Source: Streptomyces sp. NBC_00670 (GTDB taxonomy: Bacteria; Actinomycetota; Actinomycetes; Streptomycetales; Streptomycetaceae). From it: a DNA stretch of 64,000 nucleotides. The DNA lies in assembly GCF_036226765.1 (NCBI RefSeq), contig NZ_CP109017.1:4899001-4963000 (forward strand). The letters run 5' to 3'. Shown one piece after another: positions 1 to 8,454 of this stretch. How positions within the stretch are numbered: position 1 is the stretch's first letter; every line of letters starts with the position of its first letter. The notes under the pieces are model-generated. The model did not search any database, was not told the origin of the DNA, and saw only the letters and a list, made by a program, of their open reading frames with translations. Both the position numbers and the translations under genes were made by a program.

Positions 1-333
1 GAGGCCCAGCAGCGGGGGAGCGGTGTAGCCCGCGGCGGCCGTCAGGATCATGCCGAGGCCGTGCGGCTTGCCCCGGCTCACCGTGAGACCGCTGGTGTCC
101 GAGTGCAGGCGTATGCCCGTCAGCGTGCGCCCGCTGAGCAGCGCCACCAGACCGTGGCCGCCCTCGTGGGCGATGGTGATGGCGTTGCGCGAGACCCGCC
201 AGACCCCGTGCGGGACGACGGCCGCCAGCGCGGCGGCCAGCGTGACCAGCACCACCCACAGATCCGGGTCGGGCTGGACGCCGAAGAGCCGGTCCCAGAG
301 CTCCGGCAGCGAGGGGATGGCTTGACTGTTCAT
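1..333 (-). CDS. M50-family membrane metallopeptidase, N-terminal part
   Basis: Reading leftwards from the ATG at 333, the frame stays open to the window edge, so only the first 111 residues are present. A hydrophobic segment (VVLVTLAAALAAVV) is followed by HEGGH, the HExxH zinc-protease motif, placed in a membrane context (ITIAHEGGHGLVALLSG) as in site-2-protease/M50 proteins of Actinobacteria. A second hydrophobic, glycine-rich stretch (MILTAAAGYTAPPLLGL) follows. The substrate is unknown. It is divergent from the SRAP gene at 427. The C-terminal half, which should carry the third zinc ligand, lies outside the window. Confidence 0.82.
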   Translation of the reverse strand, partial: MNSQAIPSLPELWDRLFGVQPDPDLWVVLVTLAAALAAVVPHGVWRVSRNAITIAHEGGHGLVALLSGRTLTGIRLHSDTSGLTVSRGKPHGLGMILTAAAGYTAPPLLGL

Positions 334-426
334 GATCGGTGGTGGCTCCGGGAGGTCGGGCCGGGCGGGGACGGCGCCCGGCGTCGTCGTTGAGGGGCGG
401 CGGGCCGGCCTGGCAGTGTGGCACGT

Positions 427-1275
427 ATGTGCGGACGGTATGCGGCGAGTCGTGGACCCGAGGATCTCGCAGGAATCTTTGAGATAGAGCTGGGGGTCCC
501 GAACCCCCAGGAGGTGCAGGACCCCCAGGAGTCCACCGGGCCCCTCGTGCCCGACTACAACGTGGCCCCCACCAAGGAGGTCCTCGTCGTCCTCGACCGC
601 CCCCTGAAGGACGCCGCCTCGCCGCGTCCGGTTCGCCAGCTGCGCCGGCTTCGCTGGGGGCTCGTGCCGGCCTGGGCGAAGTCGCCCGAGGGCGCGGCCC
701 GGATGATCAACGCGCGGGCCGAGACCGTGCACGAGAAGCCCGCCTACCGCCAGGCCTTCGCCGCCCGGCGCTGCATCCTCCCCGCCGACGGCTACTACGA
801 GTGGGTCACCGGCAGGGAGGAGCGGGACCTGGAGGTGGAGGGGAAGCGGAAGCGGGCGCGCAAGCAGCCGTACTTCGTGACGCCCGCCGACGGGTCGGTG
901 TTCGCGATGGCCGGGCTGTACGAGTTCTGGCGCGACCGTACGCTCCCGGACGGGCATCCCCGGGCCTGGTGGGTGACGTGCTCCGTGATCACCACGGAGG
1001 CCGAGACCGCACCGCTCGCCGTGCCGCCGCAGGAGGGCCCCAAGGCGCTCGCCGACATCCACCCCCGCATGCCGCTGATGCTGACGCCGGACCGGTGGGA
1101 CGCCTGGCTGGACCCGCGCCGCACCGACACCGCCGAGCTGCGCGAGCTGCTCGTGCCGCCGCCGGAGGGGCTCATGCGGGCGTACCCGGTAGGCACCGCG
1201 GTGAGCAACGTCCGCAACAACGGCCCCGAACTGCTGAAGGAACTGTCGGGCCCGGAGGAGGGCACGCTCTTCTGA
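427..1275 (+). CDS. SOS response-associated peptidase (SRAP, YedK/HMCES family)
   Basis: SRAP proteins crosslink through their N-terminal cysteine to abasic sites in single-stranded DNA. The chosen ATG makes the protein start MCGRY, exposing the catalytic Cys2; an in-frame GTG at 418 would bury it. Other family signatures are present: NVAPT, RWGLVPAW, INARAET (active-site Asn), YYEW (active-site Glu) and HPRMP (active-site His). The length, 282 residues, is a little above the usual because of an insert near residue 30 built on a repeated CCCCCAGGAG DNA motif. It probably acts in DNA damage tolerance in the cytoplasm. Confidence 0.93.
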   Translation: MCGRYAASRGPEDLAGIFEIELGVPNPQEVQDPQESTGPLVPDYNVAPTKEVLVVLDRPLKDAASPRPVRQLRRLRWGLVPAWAKSPEGAARMINARAETVHEKPAYRQAFAARRCILPADGYYEWVTGREERDLEVEGKRKRARKQPYFVTPADGSVFAMAGLYEFWRDRTLPDGHPRAWWVTCSVITTEAETAPLAVPPQEGPKALADIHPRMPLMLTPDRWDAWLDPRRTDTAELRELLVPPPEGLMRAYPVGTAVSNVRNNGPELLKELSGPEEGTLF

Positions 1276-1312
1276 CCCGCTCCTCTGACCCGCTCCCGTG
1301 ACCCCGCCGTCT

Positions 1313-1335
1313 CCCCTCCCCTCCCCTCCCCTCCC
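1313..1335 (-). repeat. (CCCCT)n tract, potential G-quadruplex on the minus strand
   Basis: Four CCCC runs separated by single T bases (1313-1331), followed by CCC, lie between the SRAP stop and the hydrolase start. The minus strand therefore carries four GGGG runs with one-base loops, the most stable intramolecular quadruplex arrangement. It would sit in the template strand for the plus-strand genes. Confidence 0.7.
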
Positions 1336-1369
1336 TCCGCCGCCGCCCCCGAGGCGGCACCATGGCCGG

Positions 1370-2017
1370 GTGACCACCCCCGCGACAGCCACCACGGAAA
1401 CCGTCGACACACCGGCCGGACCCGCCCGTCTCACCTGGCACCCCGCCCGCGCCCCCCGCCTCGTCCTCGCCGTCGGCCACGGCGCGGGCGGTGGCATCGA
1501 GGCACGTGATCTGCGGGCGCTCGCCGCCGAACTGCCCCGCCACGGCGTGAGCGTGGCCCTCGTCGAGCAGCCCTGGCGGGTCGCCGGCAAGAAGGTGGCG
1601 CCGGCGCCGAAGACCCTGGACACCGCCTGGCGTGCCCTGTGGCCCGCGCTGGCCGCCCCCGGCCTCCCCGTGATCGCCGCGGGCCGCAGCGCGGGCGCCC
1701 GCGTCGCCTGCCGCACCGCCGGGGAGCTCGGCGCGCACGCCGTCCTCGCGCTGAGCTTTCCGCTGCACCCGCCGGGCCGTCCCGAGAAGTCCCGCGCCGC
1801 CGAACTGCTCGGGACCCGGGTCCCCACCCTCGTCGTCCAGGGCGGCAGGGACCCCTTCGGCCGGCCCGAGGAGTTCCCCGAAGGGCGTCACGAGCTCGTC
1901 GAGGTGCCGCACGCCGATCACGGCTTCGCCGTGCCCAAACGGGCGGAACTCGGCCAGGAGGAGGCCCTGGAGATCCTCGCGGCGGCCGTCGTGCGGTGGA
2001 CCGCGTCACTCGGATGA
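1370..2017 (+). CDS. alpha/beta-hydrolase of the KANL3/Tex30 type
   Basis: A 215-residue cytoplasmic protein with an alpha/beta-hydrolase core: a GHGAGGG loop near the N-terminus (oxyanion region), the nucleophile elbow GRSAG, and HADHGF near the C-terminus supplying the catalytic His. This is the layout of the bacterial KANL3/Tex30 (dienelactone-hydrolase-like) family; the substrate is unknown. The GTG at 1370 is preferred because the open frame upstream to 1298 runs through the low-complexity CCCCT tract. The gene ends seven bases before the sigma-R promoter of sigR. Confidence 0.8.
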
Positions 2018-2023
2018 CGCCCG

Positions 2024-2050
2024 GGAATGCCGGGCGTGCGCCCCGCGTTG
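2024..2050 (+). promoter_or_regulatory. sigma-R (SigR) dependent promoter of sigR
   Basis: GGAAT (2024-2028, within GGGAAT) is followed by exactly 18 bases and GTTG (2047-2050). This matches the sigma-R consensus GGAAT-N18/19-GTT known from S. coelicolor. Transcription would begin near 2055, upstream of the ATG at 2181, so this transcript can encode the long SigR isoform and provide positive autoregulation under thiol oxidation. Confidence 0.88.
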
Positions 2051-2180
2051 TGCGGATCGGACGGCGCCGACGGCGACCGGACGGCGTGGCGGAAGGCGTC
2101 CTCGCCGCCGGTACCGGACAGGAGCCACCACACGGCACGGCGCTACCGTGCCGACCGTCCGAGGAGAGGAAGTCCGCCGC

Positions 2181-3053
2181 ATGGGTTCGACCATCTGCCC
2201 GAGCCGTCGCAGCAGCGCCGACCTGGATTGGACGGTTCTGCACGCGACGAAGACCGCCCCTGTTCGGGCGGCGGGCGGGCCGGATCGTCGTCTATCCTCC
2301 GATTCGAGTGGGACCGCTCTCGGTCCCGCACCGACACTCGAGGAGGTGGGTCCGGTCACCGGTACCGACGCAGGGACCGAAAACGGCCAGGCGGAGCAGC
2401 CCGAGGGCCGGGGCACGAGCACGGGTCCGGCCGGGGCGCCGGCCGCCGAGTCGACCGCGGAGCGCAGCGCGCGCTTCGAGCGGGACGCGCTCGAGTTCCT
2501 CGACCAGATGTACTCGGCCGCGCTGCGCATGACGCGCAACCCGGCCGACGCCGAGGACCTGGTGCAGGAGACGTACGCGAAGGCGTACGCGTCCTTCCAC
2601 CAGTTCCGCGAGGGCACCAACCTGAAGGCCTGGCTCTACCGGATCCTCACCAACACGTTCATCAACTCGTACCGCAAGAAGCAGCGCGAGCCCCAGCGCA
2701 GCGCGGCCGAGGAGATCGAGGACTGGCAGCTCGCCCGCGCCGAGTCGCACATGTCGACGGGTCTGCGCTCCGCGGAGTCGCAGGCGCTCGACCACCTGCC
2801 CGACTCGGACGTGAAGTCGGCGCTGCAGGCGATCCCCGAGGAGTTCCGCATCGCCGTCTATCTCGCCGATGTAGAGGGCTTTGCCTACAAGGAGATCGCG
2901 GACATCATGGGGACACCCATCGGTACGGTGATGTCCCGGCTGCACCGGGGCCGCCGTCAACTGCGCGGCATGCTCGAGGACTACGCCCGTGAGCGCGGAC
3001 TGGTCCCGGCCGGCGCCGGAGAGTCGAACGAAGCGAAAGGCTCGGGCTCATGA
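2181..3053 (+). CDS. sigR: RNA polymerase ECF sigma factor SigR (long and short isoforms)
   Basis: ECF sigma factor of the thiol-oxidative stress response. Region 2 is visible as [22 protein letters not shown] and [18 protein letters not shown]; region 4 as [25 protein letters not shown] and [14 protein letters not shown]. Two starts are likely. ATG 2181, with GAGGAG upstream, gives a 290-residue form. GTG 2346 ([10 protein letters not shown]) gives a 235-residue form. The difference is exactly 55 codons, the length of the extension reported for the unstable induced isoform in S. coelicolor. It overlaps rsrA by ATGA, so the sigma and anti-sigma factors are translationally coupled. (Motifs longer than a few residues are given only in part.). 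Confidence 0.95.
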
Positions 3054-3352
3054 GCTGCGGAGAGCCGCACGAGACGGATTGCAGCGAGATCCTGGACCAT
3101 CTCTACGAGTTCCTCGACCACGAGATGCCGGACTCCGACTGCACCAAGTTCGAGCACCACTTCGAGGAGTGCTCGCCGTGCCTGGAGAAGTACGGCCTGG
3201 AGCAGGCCGTGAAGAAGCTGGTCAAGCGTTGCTGCGGCCATGACGACGTGCCGACCGACCTGCGGTCCAAGGTCATGGGGCGGATCGACCTGATCCGCTC
3301 CGGCCAGACCGTGCCGGAGCACGACGTCGCGACGGGACCCCAGGAGAGCTGA
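3050..3352 (+). CDS. rsrA: zinc-binding redox-sensing anti-sigma factor RsrA
   Basis: A 100-residue ZAS-family anti-sigma factor that binds SigR when reduced and releases it on disulfide formation. Cys11, His37, Cys41 and Cys44 (HFEECSPC) are at the same numbers as the zinc-binding and redox residues of S. coelicolor RsrA; Cys3, Cys31, Cys61 and Cys62 are also conserved. The ATG overlaps the sigR stop by four bases. It is the last gene of the sigR operon. Confidence 0.96.
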
Positions 3353-3714
3353 GTCCCGACCGGCGGAACGCGTGCGGGGCGGCCCCGTGCCGGAGTACGG
3401 GGTCCCGCGCCCCTCGCACCCCGGTTCCGCCCCCCCGTACGACGCACGCACCGCCTCCCGCGCCGCCGCGCGCCCGGCGCGCACGCCTTCGCGCCGCTCC
3501 CCCCGCTCACGCGGCACTCCCCTCCACCACGGGCCTTACCGGGCCCGTCGATGGGTAACCCATGGGTAATGAGCGCCCGTCCGGCGGTACGTGGTTGGAT
3601 GCGAGCAGGGCCACGTGCGGGGCCGTACGGGACCGCGCAGGACGGCGGCTCCGTGGCCACGCGGACGTCAGGGAAGCGACAGGCGGGAAGCGCAAGGACT
3701 GGCAGGCGGGAATC
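3353..3714. other. intergenic region after rsrA
   Basis: About 360 bases between rsrA and the TPR gene. It is GC-rich without a clear strong terminator. ATGGGTAA occurs twice in a row at about 3551-3569 (ATGGGTAACCCATGGGTAA), containing the inverted repeat TGGGTAACCCA. The second copy coincides with an in-frame ATG (3562) that could be an alternative start of the next gene. Confidence 0.5.
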
Positions 3715-4695
3715 GTGAGGATCTTCGGCAAGGGACGGCACCGGCCCTCCGCCTCCTGGCGGCAGGCCACCGACCGCGCGTTCACGCTGATCGGGGACGG
3801 CCGCTACGAGGACGCGGGCGCGCTGCTGACCCGCGCCGCGGACCTGGAACCCTGGCTGTCGGAGTCGTGGTTCAACCTGGCCCTGCTGCACAAGTTCCGG
3901 CACGACTGGGAACAGGCGAGGGCGGCCGGGCTGCGGGCCGTGGCGCTGCTGGACCGCGAGGCGGGCGCTCCCGACTGGTGGAACGTCGGCATCGCGGCCA
4001 CCGCCCTTCAGGACTGGCCGCTGGCCCGCCGCGCCTGGCAGGCCTACGGGCTGCACGTGCCCGGCGGTGCGAGCGTCGCCGGTGAGCCGGCCGGGATGGA
4101 CCTGGGCAGCGCGGCCGTACGGCTGTCGCCCGAGGGCGAGGCCGAGGTGGTGTGGGGGCGCCGACTCGACCCCGCGCGGATGGAGGTGCTCTCCATTCCG
4201 CTGCCGTCCTCCGGGCGCCGCTGGGGCGAGGTCGTGCTGCACGACGGCGTGCCGCACGGGGAGCGGACCACGGCCGCCGGGCACGCCTTCCCCGTCTTCG
4301 ACGAGATCGAGCTGTGGGCGCCCTCGCCGGTGCCGACGTGGGTGGTGCTCCTGGAGGCGGACACCGAGGCGGACCGCGACGCACTGGAGCGGCTCGCGGC
4401 CGACGCCGGGTACGCCGCCGAGGACTGGTCGTCGTCGGTGCGGCTGCTGTGCCGGCTGTGCTCGGAGTCCCGGATGCCCTCCGACGAGGGCGACGGCGAG
4501 CACCTCGACCCGCACGACCACAGCGAGCCCGGCCACCCCGGGCCGCTCGGCCACCGCACGGACGGCCAGCTCTGGGTGCCCGAACGCGAGTGCGGACTCG
4601 CGGCGCCCGCCGCGCTGGTGCGCGGACTGCTCGACGGCTGGGTCGCGGACTCCCCGGACTCGCGCGGCTGGCGGGATCTCGAAGAGGTCTGCTGA
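3715..4695 (+). CDS. tetratricopeptide-repeat protein
   Basis: A soluble protein of 326 residues from the GTG at 3715 (MRIFGKGRHRPSASWRQ). An in-frame ATG at 3562 would add 51 residues of poor coding character. The first third holds TPR-like helices (AFTLIGDGRYEDAGALLTRA, WFNLALLHKFRHDWEQARAA). The rest is an alpha/beta region with no motif I recognise, ending in a cysteine pair (LLCRLCSES) and an HDHSEPGHPGPLGH stretch. It precedes the deformylase gene. TPR proteins usually mediate protein contacts; the partner is unknown. Confidence 0.7.
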   Translation: MRIFGKGRHRPSASWRQATDRAFTLIGDGRYEDAGALLTRAADLEPWLSESWFNLALLHKFRHDWEQARAAGLRAVALLDREAGAPDWWNVGIAATALQDWPLARRAWQAYGLHVPGGASVAGEPAGMDLGSAAVRLSPEGEAEVVWGRRLDPARMEVLSIPLPSSGRRWGEVVLHDGVPHGERTTAAGHAFPVFDEIELWAPSPVPTWVVLLEADTEADRDALERLAADAGYAAEDWSSSVRLLCRLCSESRMPSDEGDGEHLDPHDHSEPGHPGPLGHRTDGQLWVPERECGLAAPAALVRGLLDGWVADSPDSRGWRDLEEVC

Positions 4696-4761
4696 GCACT
4701 CGCCCCGAGCCGGGCTGAGCACTCGCCCCGAGCCGGGCTGAGCACTCGCCCCGGGCCGGGC
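4693..4761. repeat. three 23-bp tandem repeats starting at the TPR-gene stop codon
   Basis: TGAGCACTCGCCCCGAGCCG plus GGC occurs at 4693-4715 and 4716-4738, and with one substitution at 4739-4761. The first unit begins with the TGA stop of the TPR gene, so each unit repeats that stop in the same register relative to its unit. This suggests slippage duplication of the gene end. Confidence 0.9.
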
Positions 4762-4815
4762 GGCCGCTCCCCGTAGGCTATGCGGGACAACTCGGCGGTT
4801 CCCCCGCGGTTCCTC

Positions 4816-4865
4816 CGAGAAGACACAGTCCCCGAGAAGACACAGTCCCCGAGAAGACACAGTGC
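4816..4865. repeat. three 17-bp tandem repeats in the def leader
   Basis: CGAGAAGACACAGTCC recurs with a 17-base period at 4816, 4833 and 4850; the third copy ends in GTGC. The array lies 20 to 70 bases before the deformylase start and so is probably within its leader RNA. No known regulator motif is recognised. Confidence 0.88.
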
Positions 4866-4884
4866 AGGAAGGCGTACGTCGGCC

Positions 4885-5535
4885 ATGGCCCAGCAGGACA
4901 CCGATCAGCAGCAGGCGGGCGTGCTCCCCGTCGACGACGAGGGGTACGTCATCGACACGGAGGACTGCGAGGAGCGTGAGGCCGCCTACCGCGAGCGCGG
5001 CACCTCCCGGCCGATCACCGTCGTCGGCAACCCGGTGCTGCACAAGGAGTGCAGGGACGTCACGGAGTTCGACGACGAGCTGGCGAAGCTGGTCGACGAC
5101 ATGTTCGCCAGCCAGCGCACCGCCGAGGGCGTGGGCCTGGCCGCCAACCAGGTCGGCGTCGACCTGAAGGTGTTCGTCTACGACTGCCCGGACGACGAGG
5201 GCGTGCGGCACGTGGGCGTCATCTGCAACCCCAAGCTCGTCGAACTCCCCGCGGAGCGGCGCCGGCTGGACGACAACAACGAGGGCTGCCTCTCCGTGCC
5301 GACCGCCTACGTCTCGCTGGCCCGCCCCGACTACGCCGAGGTGACCGGGCAGGACGAGAAGGGCAACCCGGTCCGGGTGCGCGGTACGGGCTACTTCGCG
5401 CGCTGCCTGCAGCACGAGACGGACCACCTGTACGGCTACCTGTACATCGACCGGCTGTCCAAGCGCGACCGCAAGGACGCGCTGCGGCAGATGGCCGAGA
5501 ACGAGCCGCGCTACCCGATCGTGGCGAACGACTGA
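4885..5535 (+). CDS. def: peptide deformylase
   Basis: Removes the N-formyl group from nascent proteins, using a bound metal. All three motifs are present: GVGLAANQVG (motif I), EGCLS (motif II, Cys ligand) and QHETDH (motif III, HExDH with two His ligands and the catalytic Glu). The protein is 216 residues, with an acidic N-terminal extension of about 45 residues before the core. The ATG at 4885 follows an AGGAAGG ribosome site; an upstream in-frame ATG (4780) would translate the 17-bp repeats and is rejected. Confidence 0.95.
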   Translation: MAQQDTDQQQAGVLPVDDEGYVIDTEDCEEREAAYRERGTSRPITVVGNPVLHKECRDVTEFDDELAKLVDDMFASQRTAEGVGLAANQVGVDLKVFVYDCPDDEGVRHVGVICNPKLVELPAERRRLDDNNEGCLSVPTAYVSLARPDYAEVTGQDEKGNPVRVRGTGYFARCLQHETDHLYGYLYIDRLSKRDRKDALRQMAENEPRYPIVAND

Positions 5536-5883
5536 CCCACGCACGACCGAAGCAGACCGAACACGACCGATTGTGATCGGAACAGGCTCGAACGAAGGCC
5601 GAAAGAAACCGTAATTGGCTGAATACCGCGGAGCTCACGCGGAGTCCGCGTAGAGCTCACGCGAGTTCGCGCGGTGTCCCTGACGCCCGGCCGGGAGATC
5701 CCTCCCCGGCCGGGCGTTGTTCGTCTGGGGGTTCACATGCCACTCGTGAAATGAACGCGGCAAATCCATTCCCAAAATGGTCAGTTGTGTAGCTGAATGG
5801 AAAGCGCGGGGATACGCAACGGCGCGCGCCCGGGCACGGGGGGAGCGGTGCGACGCCATCCGGCTGCTGAGAGGGGTTTGTTC
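5536..5883. other. intergenic region between def and the terpene cyclase
   Basis: About 350 bases, more AT-rich than the rest of the window from 5720 to 5790. It holds the def terminator (5683-5717). The AT-richer part should carry the cyclase promoter, but I could not fix its boxes. Short minus-strand frames here lack coding bias. Confidence 0.5.
5683..5717 (+). terminator. intrinsic terminator after def
   Basis: ACGCCCGGCCGGG (5683-5695) pairs perfectly with 5705-5717 across a nine-base loop. The right arm is followed by TTGTTCGT. Confidence 0.85.
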
Positions 5884-6969
5884 GTGCCAGCTTTCCCACA
5901 CAGCACTTCACTCACCACCACCGCGGTCACGGTTCCACCGGCGCTCGCGCTCCCGGTGATCGAGGCCGCGTTTCCCCGGCAACTGCACCCGTATTGGCCC
6001 CGGCTCCAGGAGAACACCCGTTCCTGGTTGCGGGAAAGGCGGCTCATGCCGGCGGAGAAGGTGCGCGAATATGCCGACGGTCTGTGCTACACGGATCTGA
6101 TGGCCGGCTACTACCTCGGCGCCCCCGACGACGTCCTCCAGGCGATAGGGGACTACAGCGCCTGGTTCTTCGTCTGGGACGACCGCCACGACCGCGACGT
6201 GGTCCACCGCAGGTCCGCCGCCTGGCGCCGGCTGCGGATCCGGCTGCACACGGCGCTGGACTCACCCGCGTCCCATCTGCACCACGAGGACTCGCTGGTC
6301 GCGGCGTTCGCGGACAGCGTGCTCCGGCTCTACGCGTTCTGCGGACGGAACTGGAACGCCCGCTTCGCCCGGCACTTCCACGCCGTGATCGAGGCCTACG
6401 ACCGGGAGTTCCACAACCGCCTCCGGGGCCGGGTCCCCACGGTCGAGGAATACCTCGAACTGCGCCGGCTCACCTTCGCCCACTGGATCTGGACCGACCT
6501 CCTGGAGCCGAGCGCGGGCCGGGAATTACCGGACCCCGTACGGAAACACCCCGCATACCGGCGGGCGGCCCTGCTCAGCCAGGAATTCGCCGCCTGGTAC
6601 AACGACCTGTGTTCCCTTCCCAAGGAAATCGCCGGGAACGAGGTGCACAATCTCGGCATCAGCCTCGTACGGCACCGGGAAATGACACTTCCCGAAGCCG
6701 TCCGGGAACTCAGGCGGCGGATCACGGACTGCATCGACGAATTCCTGGTCGCCGAACGGGAGGCGCTGCGCTTCGCCGACACGCTCGACGACGGCACCGT
6801 CCCCGGAAAAGAACTCAGCATCGCCGTGAAATGCTGCGTCACCAATATGCGGAACTGGTTCAGCACCGTCTACTGGTTCCATCACGAATCCGGCCGGTAC
6901 CGCGTCGACAGCTGGGAGGACCGCGCCACACCCCCGTACGTCACGAACGAAGCGGAAGGTGAGAAATGA
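5884..6969 (+). CDS. epi-isozizaene synthase (sesquiterpene cyclase)
   Basis: Class I terpene cyclase converting farnesyl diphosphate to epi-isozizaene, the first step to albaflavenone. The aspartate-rich motif DDRHD starts at Asp99, as in the S. coelicolor enzyme. The NSE triad is in NDLCSLPKE, and RY near the C-terminus (GRYRVDSW) is the usual diphosphate sensor. Length is 361 residues from GTG 5884, with GAGAGGGG upstream, equal to the characterised enzyme; the upstream ATG at 5797 would add a non-homologous tail. The stop overlaps the P450 start by ATGA, so the two are translationally coupled. Confidence 0.94.
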   Translation: MPAFPHSTSLTTTAVTVPPALALPVIEAAFPRQLHPYWPRLQENTRSWLRERRLMPAEKVREYADGLCYTDLMAGYYLGAPDDVLQAIGDYSAWFFVWDDRHDRDVVHRRSAAWRRLRIRLHTALDSPASHLHHEDSLVAAFADSVLRLYAFCGRNWNARFARHFHAVIEAYDREFHNRLRGRVPTVEEYLELRRLTFAHWIWTDLLEPSAGRELPDPVRKHPAYRRAALLSQEFAAWYNDLCSLPKEIAGNEVHNLGISLVRHREMTLPEAVRELRRRITDCIDEFLVAEREALRFADTLDDGTVPGKELSIAVKCCVTNMRNWFSTVYWFHHESGRYRVDSWEDRATPPYVTNEAEGEK

Positions 6970-8348
6970 CCCTCGAATCGAGCATCCAGCCGGCCACGCC
7001 CGAGCCCCGCACCGCCGTCCCGCTGCCCGACCCGCCGCTCGCGGGCGGCGCCGTCCCGCTCCTCGGCCACGGCTGGAAACTGGTCCGCGACCCCCTCGGC
7101 TTCCTCTCGCGGCTGCGCGCCGACGGCGACGTCGTACGCCTCAGGCTCGGCCCGAAGACCGTGTACGCCGTCACCACCCCGGCGCTCACCGGCGCCGTTG
7201 CCCTCAGCCACGACTACAAGATCGGCGGCCCGCTCTGGGAGTCCCTGGAGGGCCTGCTCGGCAAGGAGGGCGTCGCCACCGCCAACGGGCCGACCCACCG
7301 GCGCCAGCGGCGCACCATCCAGCCCGCCTTCCGGCTCGACGTGATCCCCGAGTACGGGCCGATCATGGAGGAGGAGGCGCACGCCCTCACGACGCGCTGG
7401 CGCCCCGGCGAGACCGTCGACTGCACCTCCGAGTCCTTCCGCATCGCCGTGCGCATCGCCGCCCGCTGTCTGCTGCGCGGCGAGTACATGGACGAGCGCG
7501 CCGAACGGCTGTGCGTCGCCCTCGCCACCGTCTTCCGCGGCATGTACCGGCGCATGGTGATACCCGCCGGACCGCTCTACCGGCTGCCCCTCCCGGCCAA
7601 CCGCGCATTCGACCGGGCACTGGCCGATCTGCACCTCCTGGTCGACGAGATCGTCGCCGAACGCCGGGCATCCGGTCAAAAGCCGGACGATTTGCTGACC
7701 GCATTGCTGGCGGCGAAGGACGGGAATGGCGAGCCCATCGGGGAACAGGAGATCCACGACCAGGTCGTCGCGATACTCACCCCCGGCAGCGAAACCGTGG
7801 CCTCCACGATCATGTGGCTGCTCCAGGTTCTCGCGGCCCACCCGGAACAGGCCGAAAAGGTCCGCGCGGAAGTCGAATCCGTCACCGGCGGCAGGCCCGT
7901 CGCATTCGCGGACGTACGCAGCCTCAGGCACACCAACAATGTCGTCGTCGAGGCGATGCGGCTGCGCCCCGCCGTATGGATTCTCACCCGCCGGGCGGTG
8001 ACCGACACGGAACTCGGTGGCTACCGCATTCCGGCCGGGGCCGACATCGTCTACAGCCCGTACGCGATCCAGCGCGATGCGAAGTCCTACGACCACAACC
8101 TGGAGTTCGACCCCGACCGGTGGCTTCCGGAACGCGTCGGAAGCGTTCCCAAGCACGCCATGAGCCCGTTCAGCACGGGCAACCGCAAATGCCCCAGCGA
8201 CCACTTCTCCATGGCGCAGCTCACGCTGATCACGGCCACGGTGGCCCGCACCTGGCACCTGGAGCAGGTGGCCGGCTCCAACGACGAGACCCGGGTGGGC
8301 ATCACCCTGCGCCCGCACCGGCTGCTGCTGCGGCCCGTACGGAGGTGA
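6966..8348 (+). CDS. cytochrome P450 of the CYP170A type, albaflavenone monooxygenase
   Basis: A 460-residue P450 with I-helix TPGSETVAST, K-helix EAMRLRP (ExxR) and heme loop FSTGNRKCPSDHF, in which Cys is the thiolate ligand and the usual following Gly is replaced, as in CYP170A1. By homology it oxidises epi-isozizaene twice, via albaflavenol to albaflavenone. CYP170A1 is also reported to have a moonlighting farnesene-synthase site; the DDLLT segment before the I helix here is a candidate counterpart, but I cannot verify the metal motifs. It is coupled to the cyclase gene. Confidence 0.93.
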   Translation: MTLESSIQPATPEPRTAVPLPDPPLAGGAVPLLGHGWKLVRDPLGFLSRLRADGDVVRLRLGPKTVYAVTTPALTGAVALSHDYKIGGPLWESLEGLLGKEGVATANGPTHRRQRRTIQPAFRLDVIPEYGPIMEEEAHALTTRWRPGETVDCTSESFRIAVRIAARCLLRGEYMDERAERLCVALATVFRGMYRRMVIPAGPLYRLPLPANRAFDRALADLHLLVDEIVAERRASGQKPDDLLTALLAAKDGNGEPIGEQEIHDQVVAILTPGSETVASTIMWLLQVLAAHPEQAEKVRAEVESVTGGRPVAFADVRSLRHTNNVVVEAMRLRPAVWILTRRAVTDTELGGYRIPAGADIVYSPYAIQRDAKSYDHNLEFDPDRWLPERVGSVPKHAMSPFSTGNRKCPSDHFSMAQLTLITATVARTWHLEQVAGSNDETRVGITLRPHRLLLRPVRR

Positions 8349-8376
8349 GCCGGGGGCGCGTACGGCGGTGAGGCGC

Positions 8377-8428
8377 CCGGCGGGGGCGTGCGGGACGGGT
8401 GAACACCCGACGCGCACGCCCCCGCCGG
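8377..8428. terminator. bidirectional terminator between the P450 and nrdS genes
   Basis: CCGGCGGGGGCGTGCG (8377-8392) is the exact reverse complement of 8413-8428, and the loop contains a further CGGGT/ACCCG pairing. It separates convergent genes. Confidence 0.85.
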
Positions 8429-8454
8429 CTGCGGCCGCCGTCCCCGGGCCCCGC

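Noticed and set aside
2293..2298. TATCCT as a -10 box for a constitutive SigR short-form promoter
   Set aside because: No acceptable -35 sequence lies 16-19 bases upstream; the promoter is probable from the literature but not supported here.
3103..5544. 813-codon minus-strand frame across rsrA, TPR and def
   Set aside because: Antisense to three recognised genes and without any family signature.
5635..5901. Short minus-strand frames between def and the terpene cyclase
   Set aside because: No ribosome site or coding bias, and they cross the def terminator.
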